A stretch of DNA of 64,000 nucleotides from Stygiobacter electus (GTDB lineage: Bacteria; Bacteroidota; Ignavibacteria; Ignavibacteriales; Melioribacteraceae). The DNA lies in contig JARGDL010000017.1 of the NCBI GenBank assembly GCA_029210465.1, positions 1-64,000 of the forward strand, read 5' to 3'. Shown one piece after another: positions 7,894 to 17,268 of the stretch. Numbering within the stretch: position 1 is the first letter of the stretch; the number at the start of each line of letters is the position of its first letter. Under the pieces are notes generated by a model. That model was not told the origin of the DNA. It saw nothing but the letters and a program-made list of their open reading frames with translations, and did no database searches. Position numbers and translations under genes: made by a program.

Positions 7894-9209
7894 ATGAAAA
7901 AAATAATAATCACATTCTCAGTTTGTAGTCTTCTTTTTTCTTGTGATCACATTATCGATAATAAAGAGACAAAAATCGGAGCAAATGCTGGAGAAGATCA
8001 GATTACGTTTGTTGGTAGTTATGCATTACTTGATATTTCAAAAAGCATTATCAACGAACCGATTGACTTAATAGAATGGATTCAAGATGCTACTAATCCA
8101 CAAGAAGTGAATTTATTTGCGCAATCATCATTGAATGACAAATGGGTTGTTGGTTTCGAAAAGGAGGGGATATACAAATTTACACTTTCTATAAAGTGTA
8201 AAAGCGGAAATATCTTTACCGATAGTGTAATGGTTATGGTAAAATCGAGACAACGTAGCTTAATCGAAGACATTTGTCTTGAAGCGCGCATACGTTACCG
8301 ACTCAATTTTAGTGAAGGAGAATTAAATGCTGCTAAGTTACTAATGTTGGATACTTTGTCTTATGCAGAGTTCTATTTAAAAAACTATAAAATAAAAAGT
8401 ATTAAAGGCATAGAGAATTGTACCAACCTTATATATTTGTCTTTACCGAATGAAAGCATCACCGATTTAACATCTCTTTCTGCTCTTATAAAGCTGGAAT
8501 ATCTTGATCTTAACCAAAATCGTACGGTAGAGGATATTTCACCGCTTTCCAATCTAATAAATCTTAAAACACTTATTTTGTACAGCAATCCAATCAAAAA
8601 TATAAGTACACTGGCAAATTTAACAAAACTAAAAGAATTATGCTATTGGGTACTCCCATTACTGATATTGGTGCTTTAGGTGGTTTGGTGAATTTAGAAA
8701 TACTTTATGCCGATGGTGTCGGTATGAACGCAAATTTTAATACTATAGAACCACTTAGGGAGTTAACAAGGTTAATACATCTTGACATAGCAGGAAGGGG
8801 AATTTCAGATATAAAACCATTAGGAGATTTGACCGAACTTGTCTTATTAGGATTGAGTTACAATAATCTTACTGAAATATCTTCAGTTTCAAAAATGAAA
8901 AAGCTAATAAGACTTTATATCAGATTGAATAAGATTAGCGATATAACCGGTATAAAAAATTTAGAAAATCTTGATTATCTCGATGCAGCAGATAATCAAA
9001 TAAAAGACATAAGCGAGTTACAATACTTGCCAGCAATTCATTTAATAGGATTGGGTGGAAATAAAATTGAAGATATCTCACCTCTTGTTAAGAATCTTAA
9101 CTTAGGTAAAGGTGTTTATCTCTATTTAAATAATAATCCGTTAAACGAAAAATCAATCAATGAATATATACCGATACTGATTGCAAGAGGAGTAACGGTA
9201 TACTACTAA
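7894..9209 (+). pseudogene. Leucine-rich-repeat lipoprotein, frameshifted
   Basis: The start at 7894 has a GAGAAGG ribosome site and encodes a lipoprotein signal (MKKIIITFSVCSLLFSCD). A beta-sandwich-like segment follows (residues 28-115; AGEDQITFVGSYALLD resembles PKD/Ig-like domains), then internalin-type 21-22-residue leucine-rich repeats. The first frame ends at 8679; a -1 shift at about 8640 continues the repeats to a natural end (LIARGVTVYY) at 9209. Read through, the junction LKELMLLGTPITDI fits the repeat consensus exactly, so one base has probably been lost. The intact protein would be about 438 residues and surface-anchored. It is the first gene of the cassette that starts at R' 7857. 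Confidence 0.85.
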
Positions 9210-9269
9210 CAATCAAAATATCCGCACTAAGCGGAATAAATAAAACCAACATAGCAAAAGGAGTAATGT

Positions 9270-9852
9270 ATGAAAACGCGAATCTTCACAATATCGCTTC
9301 TGTATTTCATCCTTTGGTCATTAAACTTCATTCGAGTTTTTGCTCAGGGCGATGCAAAGCAATTAATTATTACAGAAGCCAATCTTGACTTCAAGAATCA
9401 AGAAGTATGGATTGAAATTTTCAATCCAACAAATGAGGAATTAATTCTGAATAGTTTAAGAATTTCCGGCGTAAGGACCTTAAATATTCTACCGCCGGAA
9501 ATAAGAAAACAAAATGGCATCAAGTTGAAACCGGGCGAATATCTGGTAGTTTGTTCGGATATTAATTCCTTTACAGCTAAATATGGCAGCAATATAAATA
9601 TTCTTGAAGTAAAGCTGTTAAAAAATGCCGGAGAAGGAGGATTTATTGCGATTAATAATCTGGATAATATTGAAAACGCAAAAAAAAATTATCCGGTTTG
9701 GGGAAAAAGAAAAATCCGCGAAGATTGGGAATATAGTTGGTGATAATGAAGTACTTGTTCTTTCTAATGATGGCATGAGCTATTCAAGAGAGATAAAAAA
9801 GAACGGTGAAATTACTGCCTGGTCAAAAACAATTCCAACGCCGGGTAAATAG
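9270..9852 (+). pseudogene. Secreted lamin-tail-domain-like protein, frameshifted
   Basis: The first frame (9270-9743) begins with a signal peptide (MKTRIFTISLLYFILW...FAQ). It continues with a lamin-tail-like domain: LIITEANLDFKNQEVWIEIFN, then LKPGEYLVVCSD. After WGK near 9702-9715, in an A-rich run, the sensible sequence moves to another frame, which reads GDNEVLVLSNDGMSYSREI and ends PTPGK at 9852. One indel therefore explains the break. Such domains occur in extracellular proteins of FCB bacteria, often as adhesive or structural modules. It is co-oriented with its neighbours, with a GGAG-type ribosome site upstream. Confidence 0.7.
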
Positions 9853-9869
9853 GGAAAGGAGAGTAGAAA

Positions 9870-10487
9870 ATGAAAAATATATTATCAATTATCGTCTTTT
9901 TTATTTCTTTAATACCGGCAGTTGCATTCTCACAGAATACTCATAATATTTTCAAAATAAGCCGTGAGATAAATAAATATAAACCATGTTTTGACAAAAG
10001 CTTTTATTTCCCCAGTTCTTTTACAAATATACCTGTCACGACTTTTAACAAAATTCTTGCAAGAGATATTAATTACTGTGATAGCGACTCATTAACAAGA
10101 TTAGATTCTTTAGGTCAAAGAAAAGCATCTATTATTTTAACAGTTTCAAAAAAAATTGGACTAGGCGTTTTAATGGGAGGACTTTTCTCCTTGCCCGGTG
10201 GATTAGTAGGAATAGCTATAAATAGAGAAAAGGGATTAGGAGAGTTAGGGCCTGGTTTAGTTGGAATGTATACCGGCTATCTAATCGGTTCTTCGCTGGG
10301 TGTATATCTGATAGCAAAAACCGAAAAACCAGAGGTTTCATTTTGGGGAACACTTACCAGTGGGCTGATAGGGGGTGCAATTAGTATTGGAATTTTTCAA
10401 GTCTCGAATCAGAAAGGGATTGTAACTCTTGCTCCATTTATTCTGCCGCTGTTGACCTCAATAATTTACACCGAATTAATAGATTAA
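9870..10487 (+). CDS. Hypothetical protein with signal peptide and glycine-rich helices
   Basis: This 205-residue protein has no family I recognise. It begins with a signal peptide (MKNILSIIVFFISLIPAVAFSQ), then about 75 polar residues, then glycine-rich hydrophobic segments: GLGVLMGGLFSLPGGLVG, a second at GMYTGYLIGSSLGVYLI and a third at GLIGGAISIGIF. The glycine spacing recalls glycine-zipper membrane packing. A GGAAAGGAG ribosome site lies just upstream, and the gene follows its neighbour after 17 bp, suggesting one transcript with the gene downstream. An envelope location is likely. Confidence 0.7.
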   Translation: MKNILSIIVFFISLIPAVAFSQNTHNIFKISREINKYKPCFDKSFYFPSSFTNIPVTTFNKILARDINYCDSDSLTRLDSLGQRKASIILTVSKKIGLGVLMGGLFSLPGGLVGIAINREKGLGELGPGLVGMYTGYLIGSSLGVYLIAKTEKPEVSFWGTLTSGLIGGAISIGIFQVSNQKGIVTLAPFILPLLTSIIYTELID

Positions 10488-10519
10488 TCTTTATAGAAAA
10501 ATTTTGAGGAGAAGCTTAT

Positions 10520-13510
10520 ATGAAAACTATAACTCTAAAAATATTATCGATTTTTTTTATTTCTCTCAATGTAGTCGTTGCACATCGACAATCTCTTCAT
10601 CAATATATTACTCGTGAAGCATTCAAGCTTTTGTGTAAGTCATATCCCGCGTTAGCAACGTCAGAAATGGCACAATACATTGGGACTAATGAGACAAGCA
10701 GTGCCACTGAATTGTCTTGGGGCGCAGGCAAAATTGTGTCAGGTGTATGGATAGAAGATGAGTATGACATAGTGTATCATTATGGTATTTCAAATGTTCC
10801 AGTTTTTAATCAATGGTTAGCAGAAGCATATTATTCTTTATTCCCAGGTGGTAGGAGAGAAGCTTTTACGTCAATAAATCATTTTTGGAATGCTGACGGA
10901 GGCCCAAATTCAACGGTTGATTTGCATGACTATGCAGATGGTATATATTGGTCATTTTCTTGTGAAAATGCTATGCAAAAGATGTATAAGTACTTAAACG
11001 GCGATTTTGATAATCGCTGGCTTTACGCTCAAGGTAGAATTTGGGTTGAATGTGGGTCTTTCTTATATTATTATGGTTCTGATATGAGAATGGCAAATCT
11101 ATTTGAATTATATAATCGAGTAAGAACAATTTATGCGGTTCAGTATTTGGGAGACGATGCACAATGGCATAATGCTGGGGGATGTCCAGAACTTAATTAT
11201 GGTATTAGTTTTATTTATGAACAACTAGGCAGAATGTGTCATTTACTTCAAGATCAATCTGTTCCTGCGCATGTTCATTGTAATTCACACGCTTGTACTC
11301 ACGGTATGTATTGCGATTATTATGAAGATCAAGCGCAAAATTATCACATGTGGACTGCAGATGAAATATTTTCTTCTGGTAAAATATTTATATATCCCTA
11401 TAATAATTGGGGAGGTCCATTGTATTATTTAATGTACCTAATGAATCAGACGACAGATCATTACGCCTCAGGACTTACAAATGGGGATAATAATTATGAT
11501 ACAAATTGCCCACTTCTATCAGAAATATTTTCAACTTTAGATTTGCCAATTACGACAGATCAAATCAATTACCAAAATTGCAGTGCAATGCATGATAAAC
11601 TTTTTCCTTTGGTTATACGTGCAACTGCTGGTTTATTATACTGGTTTGCAAAGGAAGCTGGTTTAATTGATGAAATATTAGTCCCTTATGATTATCCTTC
11701 TATTGATCAGGCAGTAGCTTCTGCCACACCAGGAAAAACAATAATGGTTATGCCTGGTACTTATTATGTCACAGATAATCTTTCTATACCAAGTGAAGTG
11801 ATACTTCGAGTATCTCCTGGCTCTACTGTTAATTTTGGTTCAAATGTAAAACTTACAATCAGCGGTGGCGGCACGCTAACAGCAAACGGAGCTACTTTTC
11901 AAGGTAATGGTTCCGCCGGCTCTTGGAACAGCATTTGGTCTTCTGCTAACAGTTCCGGCTCAATTGAAGGCTGCACAATTAAAGATGCTCAATGCGGAGT
12001 TTATGCTTCTACTAACGCAAATGTTACTGTTTCAAATTGCACAATAACAAATAATTCTTTGTATGGGTTTTCTATCCTTTCAAATTCTACTGTAAGCATA
12101 TCAAGTTGTACTATTTCAAACAATGGCACGGGAGTAAATATTTCCTCATCGCCGGTAACAATAGAAGGAAACACTTTTCTTAATAACAGTAGTTACAGCG
12201 TAAATGCCAATAACGTAAGCAGCAATTTGTACTGGCACGACAATACTTTTCAAGGTAATGGAGCAATGATTTTGAACAATGCATCGCCCTGGTTATACAA
12301 CAATTTAATAACAGAAAGCAGTGGAGTTTATATCACATCCGGGATGCCGCAGTTTGCTTACGAACCAGACAATTTACGCGGTTATAACGTAATTACCTGT
12401 GCAGGTTCACCATTAGTAAAAGCAGATAATTACTCAACAGTTTACATGGGCTATGATTATGACGGCGGATACAACAGCATATATGGAAGTGACTTACCGG
12501 ATATGATGGCAGTAAATAACTCTGGTGTTTATGCTGATAATAATTATTGGGGAGGCGAAGCACCAGCAATCTATGCAGATGAGACATCGTGGATTCTTGC
12601 AAGAACACCATTAAGTTCAGACCCTAATCCACCGACTTGCGGCTTTCAGAAATCATTAGCAGTTTTGGCTAAAGGCAGCAGCGAGGTAAGTTCGGATATT
12701 TCGGATAAATACTGGCAGGCAATATCGGAAGGACATAAAGGGAATTATTCAACGGCTAAAGATTTGTTGAAAACAATTATTAATGGGGTGTATAACAACA
12801 AATATTCGCCCCTTGCATTGCTTGCTTTGTATGATTTCAAGTTAAGACAAAATAATTCTAACAAGCAGGATAATTCAGTAATTACTGAATGGACAAATAC
12901 GGTCAACAGTTTGTATAACTCACAAGGGAATTCTTTAAGACCATTTGCTGTAAGACTGCTTGCCAGAGAAGCAGCAGTATCAAACGACACAACGAAGATG
13001 CTTTCATACAATAAAGAACTTGTAGAAAATTATCCGAATACAAATAATGAATTAACGGCACTATATGATTTGATAATTTATTATACGCAGATTGAGAATA
13101 ATCTAACATTGGCAAATCAATATTTTACGAGAATGAAAGAGACCTATCCAGAAGAAGATTTGACAAAGTTTGCAGAAAAATATTTAAGAAATCTTGGGAT
13201 AGAAGCTGAAGAAAAGAAGCATACAGAAGAGATTGTAACAAAAGAAGAAATGAGTTTCAGTATTAGTAACTACCCAAATCCCTTTAATCCAACAACGAAA
13301 ATAAAATACACTATTCCTAATTCAGAAAAAGTTCTAATAAAAGTCTATGATGTTTTAGGAAGGGAAGTAAAAGTATTATTGAATGAATACAAAGATGCTG
13401 GAACTTATGAAATAGAATTTAACGCGACTTATTTAACAAGTGGATTATATTTTTATAAAATTATAGCTGGAAATAAAACAGAGACAAGAAAGATGATGTT
13501 AGTTAGGTAA
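10520..13510 (+). CDS. Secreted phospholipase C-like/beta-helix protein with T9SS sorting domain
   Basis: This 996-residue exported protein starts after GAGGAG and a signal peptide (to about residue 21). Residues 25-375 resemble the zinc-dependent phospholipase C/P1 nuclease fold: an early HQYITREAF and the helix with CHLLQDQSVPAHVHC carry the His/Asp metal ligands. Residues about 395-690 are a right-handed parallel beta-helix (repeats such as GCTIKDAQCGVYASTNANV). Residues 715-890 are helical, TPR-like. The last 85 residues (ISNYPNPFNPTTKIKY to MMLVR) are a T9SS type A sorting domain, so the protein should cross the outer membrane. At 3 kb it is very large for a cassette gene. It is intact although its neighbours are broken. 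Confidence 0.85.
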   Translation: MKTITLKILSIFFISLNVVVAHRQSLHQYITREAFKLLCKSYPALATSEMAQYIGTNETSSATELSWGAGKIVSGVWIEDEYDIVYHYGISNVPVFNQWLAEAYYSLFPGGRREAFTSINHFWNADGGPNSTVDLHDYADGIYWSFSCENAMQKMYKYLNGDFDNRWLYAQGRIWVECGSFLYYYGSDMRMANLFELYNRVRTIYAVQYLGDDAQWHNAGGCPELNYGISFIYEQLGRMCHLLQDQSVPAHVHCNSHACTHGMYCDYYEDQAQNYHMWTADEIFSSGKIFIYPYNNWGGPLYYLMYLMNQTTDHYASGLTNGDNNYDTNCPLLSEIFSTLDLPITTDQINYQNCSAMHDKLFPLVIRATAGLLYWFAKEAGLIDEILVPYDYPSIDQAVASATPGKTIMVMPGTYYVTDNLSIPSEVILRVSPGSTVNFGSNVKLTISGGGTLTANGATFQGNGSAGSWNSIWSSANSSGSIEGCTIKDAQCGVYASTNANVTVSNCTITNNSLYGFSILSNSTVSISSCTISNNGTGVNISSSPVTIEGNTFLNNSSYSVNANNVSSNLYWHDNTFQGNGAMILNNASPWLYNNLITESSGVYITSGMPQFAYEPDNLRGYNVITCAGSPLVKADNYSTVYMGYDYDGGYNSIYGSDLPDMMAVNNSGVYADNNYWGGEAPAIYADETSWILARTPLSSDPNPPTCGFQKSLAVLAKGSSEVSSDISDKYWQAISEGHKGNYSTAKDLLKTIINGVYNNKYSPLALLALYDFKLRQNNSNKQDNSVITEWTNTVNSLYNSQGNSLRPFAVRLLAREAAVSNDTTKMLSYNKELVENYPNTNNELTALYDLIIYYTQIENNLTLANQYFTRMKETYPEEDLTKFAEKYLRNLGIEAEEKKHTEEIVTKEEMSFSISNYPNPFNPTTKIKYTIPNSEKVLIKVYDVLGREVKVLLNEYKDAGTYEIEFNATYLTSGLYFYKIIAGNKTETRKMMLVR

Positions 13511-13517
13511 GAGCGCC

Positions 13518-14046
13518 ATATAACAAGTTGCTGCTAATGAACTCACTCTAATTGAGGAGAAAGAGTAAGCCCAAAGCGTTTAGCTTGTTTTTGTAAATAC
13601 CTTATTTGTCGTTCTTTTCACATAGTGATGGCTTTGCCAGATTTTTTGTTCGTATAGTTTGATACCTTGTTCAACAAGCTCAATTCCTTTGGTCATAACA
13701 TTATAGAAGATAACGGCGATCTTCCGTGCAGTAGCCTTAATGGCACCAAGCGAACTTTTGCGCTGGTCTGTCACATTTACTTGCTAAGAATGTTGGAAAG
13801 TTCATTAAATAAAAACTTTATGGCAACGCCATCATTGTGGACTCAAGCGGACGCCGTTTTCGCATTTGGCATTTGTGTAATTATTGGCTTGGTAGTTTGT
13901 GTTAAGTTTCTTGTTCAAAGTTGTTCTGCTAAATAAATTTTTTAATAAATAAAAAGTTACTGGTATTGTTCGGCATCCTTGTTCCTGCCTTCGTTAAAAC
14001 TTCGGCAGGCAAGCTGGGGCACCGCTTATCGGCAAGTACGTTATAC
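13518..14046 (+). other. attC site 3, interrupted by an IS relic
   Basis: R'' is ATATAAC (13518-13524). L'' is ACTCAAGCGGACGCC (13841-13855), L' is GGGGCACCGCTTATC (about 14016-14030) and R' is GTTATAC (14040-14046). L'' and L' pair through AAGCGG/CCGCTT. Between R'' and L'' lie about 310 extra bases holding a decayed IS110-type element. A CCTGCC/GGCAGG hairpin (13984-14009) lies in the loop. Confidence 0.75.
13529..13812 (-). mobile_element. Internally deleted IS110-type element (relic 1)
   Basis: Ends are marked by a 9-bp inverted repeat, TAATGAACT (13535-13543) and AGTTCATTA (13799-13807). Inside, on the minus strand, bases 13580-13774 encode about 64 residues (GAIKATARKIAVIFYNVMTK, then a basic tail) that match the C-terminus of IS110-family transposases; the rest of the gene is missing. 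The relic begins about six bases after R'' of attC 3, as does relic 2. Confidence 0.75.
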
Positions 14047-14061
14047 TTACTTAAGGAAAGT

Positions 14062-14160
14062 ATGATGGTGGGCTTAATAAATATGTGCCAAATATTTATT
14101 CCCAGTTGGTTTCACTTGATATTTACATTTACTTTTGGGTCGGGAGTATCTATTTTTTAA
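14062..14160 (+). CDS. Possible 32-residue hydrophobic peptide
   Basis: A short frame with a good ribosome site (AAGGAAAG) starts 16 bp after the R' box of attC 3, the usual place for a first cassette gene. The product (MMVGLINMCQIFIPSW, then LIFTFTF) could be one membrane helix. No homology is recognised; it may be a chance frame. Confidence 0.3.
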   Translation: MMVGLINMCQIFIPSWFHLIFTFTFGSGVSIF

Positions 14161-14191
14161 CTAAAAGATGTTTTGATCGTTGGGAGTAATG

Positions 14192-15103
14192 ATGAACAAA
14201 ATTTTTTTTTTAATTTTATCAATACTAGTTTGCAGTAAAATTTCATCCCAAAGTAAAAATACAAATGTTTCCTTTCCTCATAATAGAGGAGATTTGTTTG
14301 AGTACCGTTATTCTGAATTTGGGTATCCGCCTGATACATTACAGGTTAATACAACTAGTGATTCAACCGATAGCGAAGGAAATATTTACTTTACACAAAC
14401 AGCAAGGTTTATCAACCCAACAGCTACACCGATTCTTTTTCCTGAATTTGGGGAATACAAAATAGATTTGAATAATAATGTATGGGGACCAGGTCTCGAT
14501 GGATATGGTCTTGTATATCGGCTTGATGGAAAGGCGGGAGATTCATGGTTCCAAGTGGAGGGTCGTGAGTATGCAAAAACAAGAATCGATAGTGTCTTTC
14601 AATCTGAGGTTTTTGGACATCTAACAACCGTTAGAGTCTTTACATATTATTATTGGTACTCCCAGTATGATTCTGTAACAATCGGTTCTGATTTTGTTTC
14701 ATCGGATTTTGGCGTTATATCACGTGTCGCGGCAGAAGGTCCTGGGCAAGCAAACATCATCGGAATTGTAATTAACGGTAAACTATATGGAGATACAACA
14801 TTGGTCTCCGTTAAAAATGAAAACGAAGAAACTTTACCAGGCGAATTTACCCTTTATCAAAATTACCCAAATCCATTTAATCCATCTACGAAAATTAAGT
14901 ATCAAGTTAGTAAAGCTGGTTTGATTACATTGAAGGTGTATGATATTTTAGGCAAAGAAGTTGAGACTTTAGTAAATGATATAAGAGAACCGAGATTTTA
15001 TGAGGTAAAATTTGAAGCTAGATATTTACCTTCGGGCGTTTATATTTATAGAATCAATAATGGAGAAACCACAATTACAAAAAAAATGCAGCTCATTAAG
15101 TAA
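14192..15103 (+). CDS. Secreted protein with T9SS sorting domain
   Basis: This 303-residue exported protein starts at the ATG at 14192 (MNKIFFLILSILVCSKISSQ). The GGGAG ribosome site at 14182-14186 favours it over the in-frame TTG at 14180. After the signal peptide come about 190 residues of mostly beta structure that I do not recognise (NRGDLFEYRYSEFGYPPDT...). A T9SS type A sorting domain forms the last 85 residues (LYQNYPNPFNPSTKIKY to MQLIK). The sorting domain sends it through the type IX system to the surface. A terminator hairpin follows. Confidence 0.8.
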   Translation: MNKIFFLILSILVCSKISSQSKNTNVSFPHNRGDLFEYRYSEFGYPPDTLQVNTTSDSTDSEGNIYFTQTARFINPTATPILFPEFGEYKIDLNNNVWGPGLDGYGLVYRLDGKAGDSWFQVEGREYAKTRIDSVFQSEVFGHLTTVRVFTYYYWYSQYDSVTIGSDFVSSDFGVISRVAAEGPGQANIIGIVINGKLYGDTTLVSVKNENEETLPGEFTLYQNYPNPFNPSTKIKYQVSKAGLITLKVYDILGKEVETLVNDIREPRFYEVKFEARYLPSGVYIYRINNGETTITKKMQLIK

Positions 15104-15114
15104 ATTGCTTTATT

Positions 15115-15145
15115 AAAAAAGGCGGCAAATATTTGCTACCTTTTT
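15115..15145 (+). terminator. Rho-independent terminator
   Basis: AAAAAAGG pairs with CCTTTTT around an inner palindrome GCAAATATTTGC, with two unpaired bases on each side, 12 bp after the stop of the T9SS gene at 14192-15103. Confidence 0.65.
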
Positions 15146-15240
15146 GAAAAGAATTTCGCATTAAATTTAGTCTATCATTTATACAAATTAAGATTTATTA
15201 GTAATAACTATTTAGTTTTATATTTTATAAGGAGTCTATT

Positions 15241-15845
15241 ATGCTTAAGTATTATCTTTCTCTTGCAATACTATTTATTCTATTTAGTAATATAATATAT
15301 GGTCAAATGAACATTTCTAAAGTTTCGCTTGGTATTGGTGTTGTTAACAATTTTCAAGGTCAATCTTGGACAGATAAACTTAATTCAATCAACTATGAAC
15401 TTTCTATTGGTGGTAAGTTTGTACTTAATAGCTTTGAATGGGATATACATTTAGGTTATACAAACGATGGAATTAAAGAAGCATTTAATTTCCCTGAATA
15501 TATTACATACTCGTACTCAAATATTTCATTTGGAAGTAGAGTTATATTTTTTATAAAGGATTTAGAAAATAATTTTCCAATACCATTGTCATTAATATTG
15601 GGTGTGTCCACAAATTTTATAAGTAAAAAATATATTGGTGGTATGCGTTATGACGAAAGTATTGGGCAATCGACATCGTTCAACTATTTAACATATGAAT
15701 TAGGAACAGGAGTTACATTTTATAAAAACGATGTAGTCAGAATTTTTTCAAATTATTCTATGTATTTTCTGTTAAACGTAATAACTTAATAAAAAACGAT
15801 GGTAAGTATTGGAATGTAAAGTTAGGTGGTGACTATTTTTTTTAA
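15241..15845 (+). pseudogene. Outer-membrane beta-barrel protein, frameshifted near its end
   Basis: It starts after AAGGAG and encodes a signal peptide (MLKYYLSLAILFILFSNIIYGQ) and alternating beta strands typical of small porin-like barrels (GGKFVLNSFEWDIHLGY, YELGTGVTFYKND). The frame closes early at 15789. Shifting by one base at about 15780 continues as NNLIKNDGKYWNVKLGGDYFF and stops at 15845. That ending, with a terminal Phe, is the normal insertion signal of barrel proteins, so one base was probably lost. The intact protein would be about 200 residues. Its function is unknown. Confidence 0.75.
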
Positions 15846-15871
15846 TATGATATCAAAATATTCATAGTAAA

Positions 15872-16050
15872 ACCTAACCAGCAACTGCTAATGAACTCAC
15901 TCTAACATAGGAGAAAGAGTAAACCCAAAGCGTTTTACATGTTTCCACCAGCGGCGGACAAGTCTGTAAATATTTAATTTGTCATTCTTTGAATTTCTGT
16001 TCGTATTGTTTAAGTCTCTAATCAACATACATTTTTTTCACCGAGCTATA
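15872..16050 (-). mobile_element. IS110-type relic 2 beside an attC R'' box
   Basis: An R'' box ACCTAAC (15872-15878) is followed after six bases by CTGCTAATGAACTCACTCTAA, nearly the same left end as relic 1 (13531 onward). About 130 bases of decayed transposase 3' end follow, matching 13590-13690 with gaps. The right end and the rest of the attC are not recognisable. Confidence 0.6.
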
Positions 16051-16109
16051 ACTTTAAAACACAAGTTACTAAATGATAAAGTAAAATGTATAATCTACCT
16101 GTCGATAGA

Positions 16110-16166
16110 CAGATTTACATGTCGGGCTTGCCCGACTCGTAAGCCTTCATATATGTCGGGCTTGCT
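16110..16166. repeat. Short direct repeat before the 387-bp element
   Basis: ATGTCGGGCTTGC occurs twice, near 16119 and 16153. The first copy extends to the small hairpin TCGGGC/GCCCGA. No gene is seen between 16050 and 16166. Confidence 0.5.
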
Positions 16167-16553
16167 CAACCCAATATTCATTAGTGAAAATTAGTGTTAA
16201 TTCGTGGCAGAAAAATTTTTTTTGCTTAATTTGAAAAAAAAATTTAAGTTGTAAACAGAAACAAAAGGAAATATTACTTGCAAAGAGGGCAGAAAAATAT
16301 TTCATCAACTGCCGGAACTCCTCAAACAGAAAATCAAAAACCAAAACTACTTGATTTTGTAACAACCGAACTAAGAATTAAAATTTCATTATACACAAAA
16401 ACAAACGGGTTGATATTATGCAGACCCTATTTTTAAATATTGAGAATATGAACAGTAAATAAGTAAACTGGAATGATATCCTGCAGCACCATGCGGGATA
16501 TCGTTCCTAAATAAATATTACTGTGCGAAATAAGTAATAGTTATACAGCATAA
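16167..16553 (+). repeat. 387-bp dispersed repeat, copy 2
   Basis: Direct copy of 935-1320, about 93 percent identical by eye. It ends 11 bp before a cassette gene. The putative short attC at its 3' end (16462-16546) has R'' AGTAAAC and R' GTTATAC. Its hairpin TGCGAAATAA/TTATACAGCA is less perfect than in copy 1. Confidence 0.9.
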
Positions 16554-16564
16554 GGAAATATAAA

Positions 16565-16954
16565 ATGGGATTTCCAATAAAAACATCTGATAACAATTGG
16601 TTAGAAAAGGCATTAGAACTATTTGATAAAAGGATTAGCATCTCGATAACAGATGATGCCAATTATAATTTGAATACTAATTCGGACGTTCTGAAAGTGT
16701 TCAAAAGGTATACATTATCGCAAACATCTTTAATGTTTATAGGTGCTTTTTATTTCTTGGCGATTGTTTGCCTTGTTTTGTTATATTATTCTTTTTCTTT
16801 GCAGTATACTAAATATCTCGGTATAATTCTTTCAATAATATTTTTAATTATTTGCATTGGGATACCAACTTACTATTTATCGAAGAATAAACGTCCTAAA
16901 ATTGAAAAGACAGAACAAGGAATTGATATTAAATTTTCTAATCAAGTATTCTAA
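16565..16954 (+). CDS. Small two-helix membrane protein
   Basis: This 129-residue protein is of unknown family. The first 48 residues are soluble, followed by membrane helices at about 54-78 and 84-105 and a charged C-terminal tail. A GGAAATATAAA leader precedes the ATG, which lies 18 bp after the R' box of the short attC, so it is the sole gene of its cassette (16546-17228). Single-gene cassettes with a small membrane protein and no homology are common in integrons. No function is assigned. Confidence 0.7.
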   Translation: MGFPIKTSDNNWLEKALELFDKRISISITDDANYNLNTNSDVLKVFKRYTLSQTSLMFIGAFYFLAIVCLVLLYYSFSLQYTKYLGIILSIIFLIICIGIPTYYLSKNKRPKIEKTEQGIDIKFSNQVF

Positions 16955-17014
16955 AATGTTGTAAATGATTAATATTATTAAAGAAGTGGTATTGTTTTTG
17001 TTTTATTAAAAGCT

Positions 17015-17228
17015 GTATAATCAGTTCTTTAAGGCCGACCGCATTAAACATAGCTGCATTTGTTTAATTAAAATGTTTTGTTGTAAAACTTAGTTGCTCT
17101 TTGAAGTAGAATATAAAATAAAAGTTAATTAAAAATTATTGGCGTTAGTTTTTCAAAGCTAAATAGCTGCATATCCAAAATACGGCGGGTAAATGTTGGG
17201 CGGCGACTTAAAAACAACGTCGTTATAT
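17015..17228 (+). other. attC recombination site 5
   Basis: R'' is GTATAAT (17015-17021) and R' is GTTATAT (17222-17228). The inner arms TTCTTTAAGGCCGACCGC and GGGCGGCGACTTAAAAACAA are complementary with small bulges. The site is 214 bp, slightly longer than its neighbours. The region 16955-17268 holds no gene. Confidence 0.8.
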
Positions 17229-17268
17229 GCCTAACAAACTAAATGTCAAACATATTAACAGAGGTCAA

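Noticed and set aside
8640..8643. Programmed -1 frameshift in the LRR gene
   Set aside because: No slippery heptamer or downstream structure is evident, and neighbouring cassette genes show similar one-base losses, so mutation is simpler.
13580..13774. 64-residue independent gene
   Set aside because: It is only the C-terminal remainder of an IS110-type transposase between decayed element ends.
16147..16365. 72-residue minus-strand ORF in the 387-bp repeat
   Set aside because: Copy 1 of the repeat does not keep the same frame with a similar start, and the peptide is of AT-bias type (Phe/Leu/Lys).
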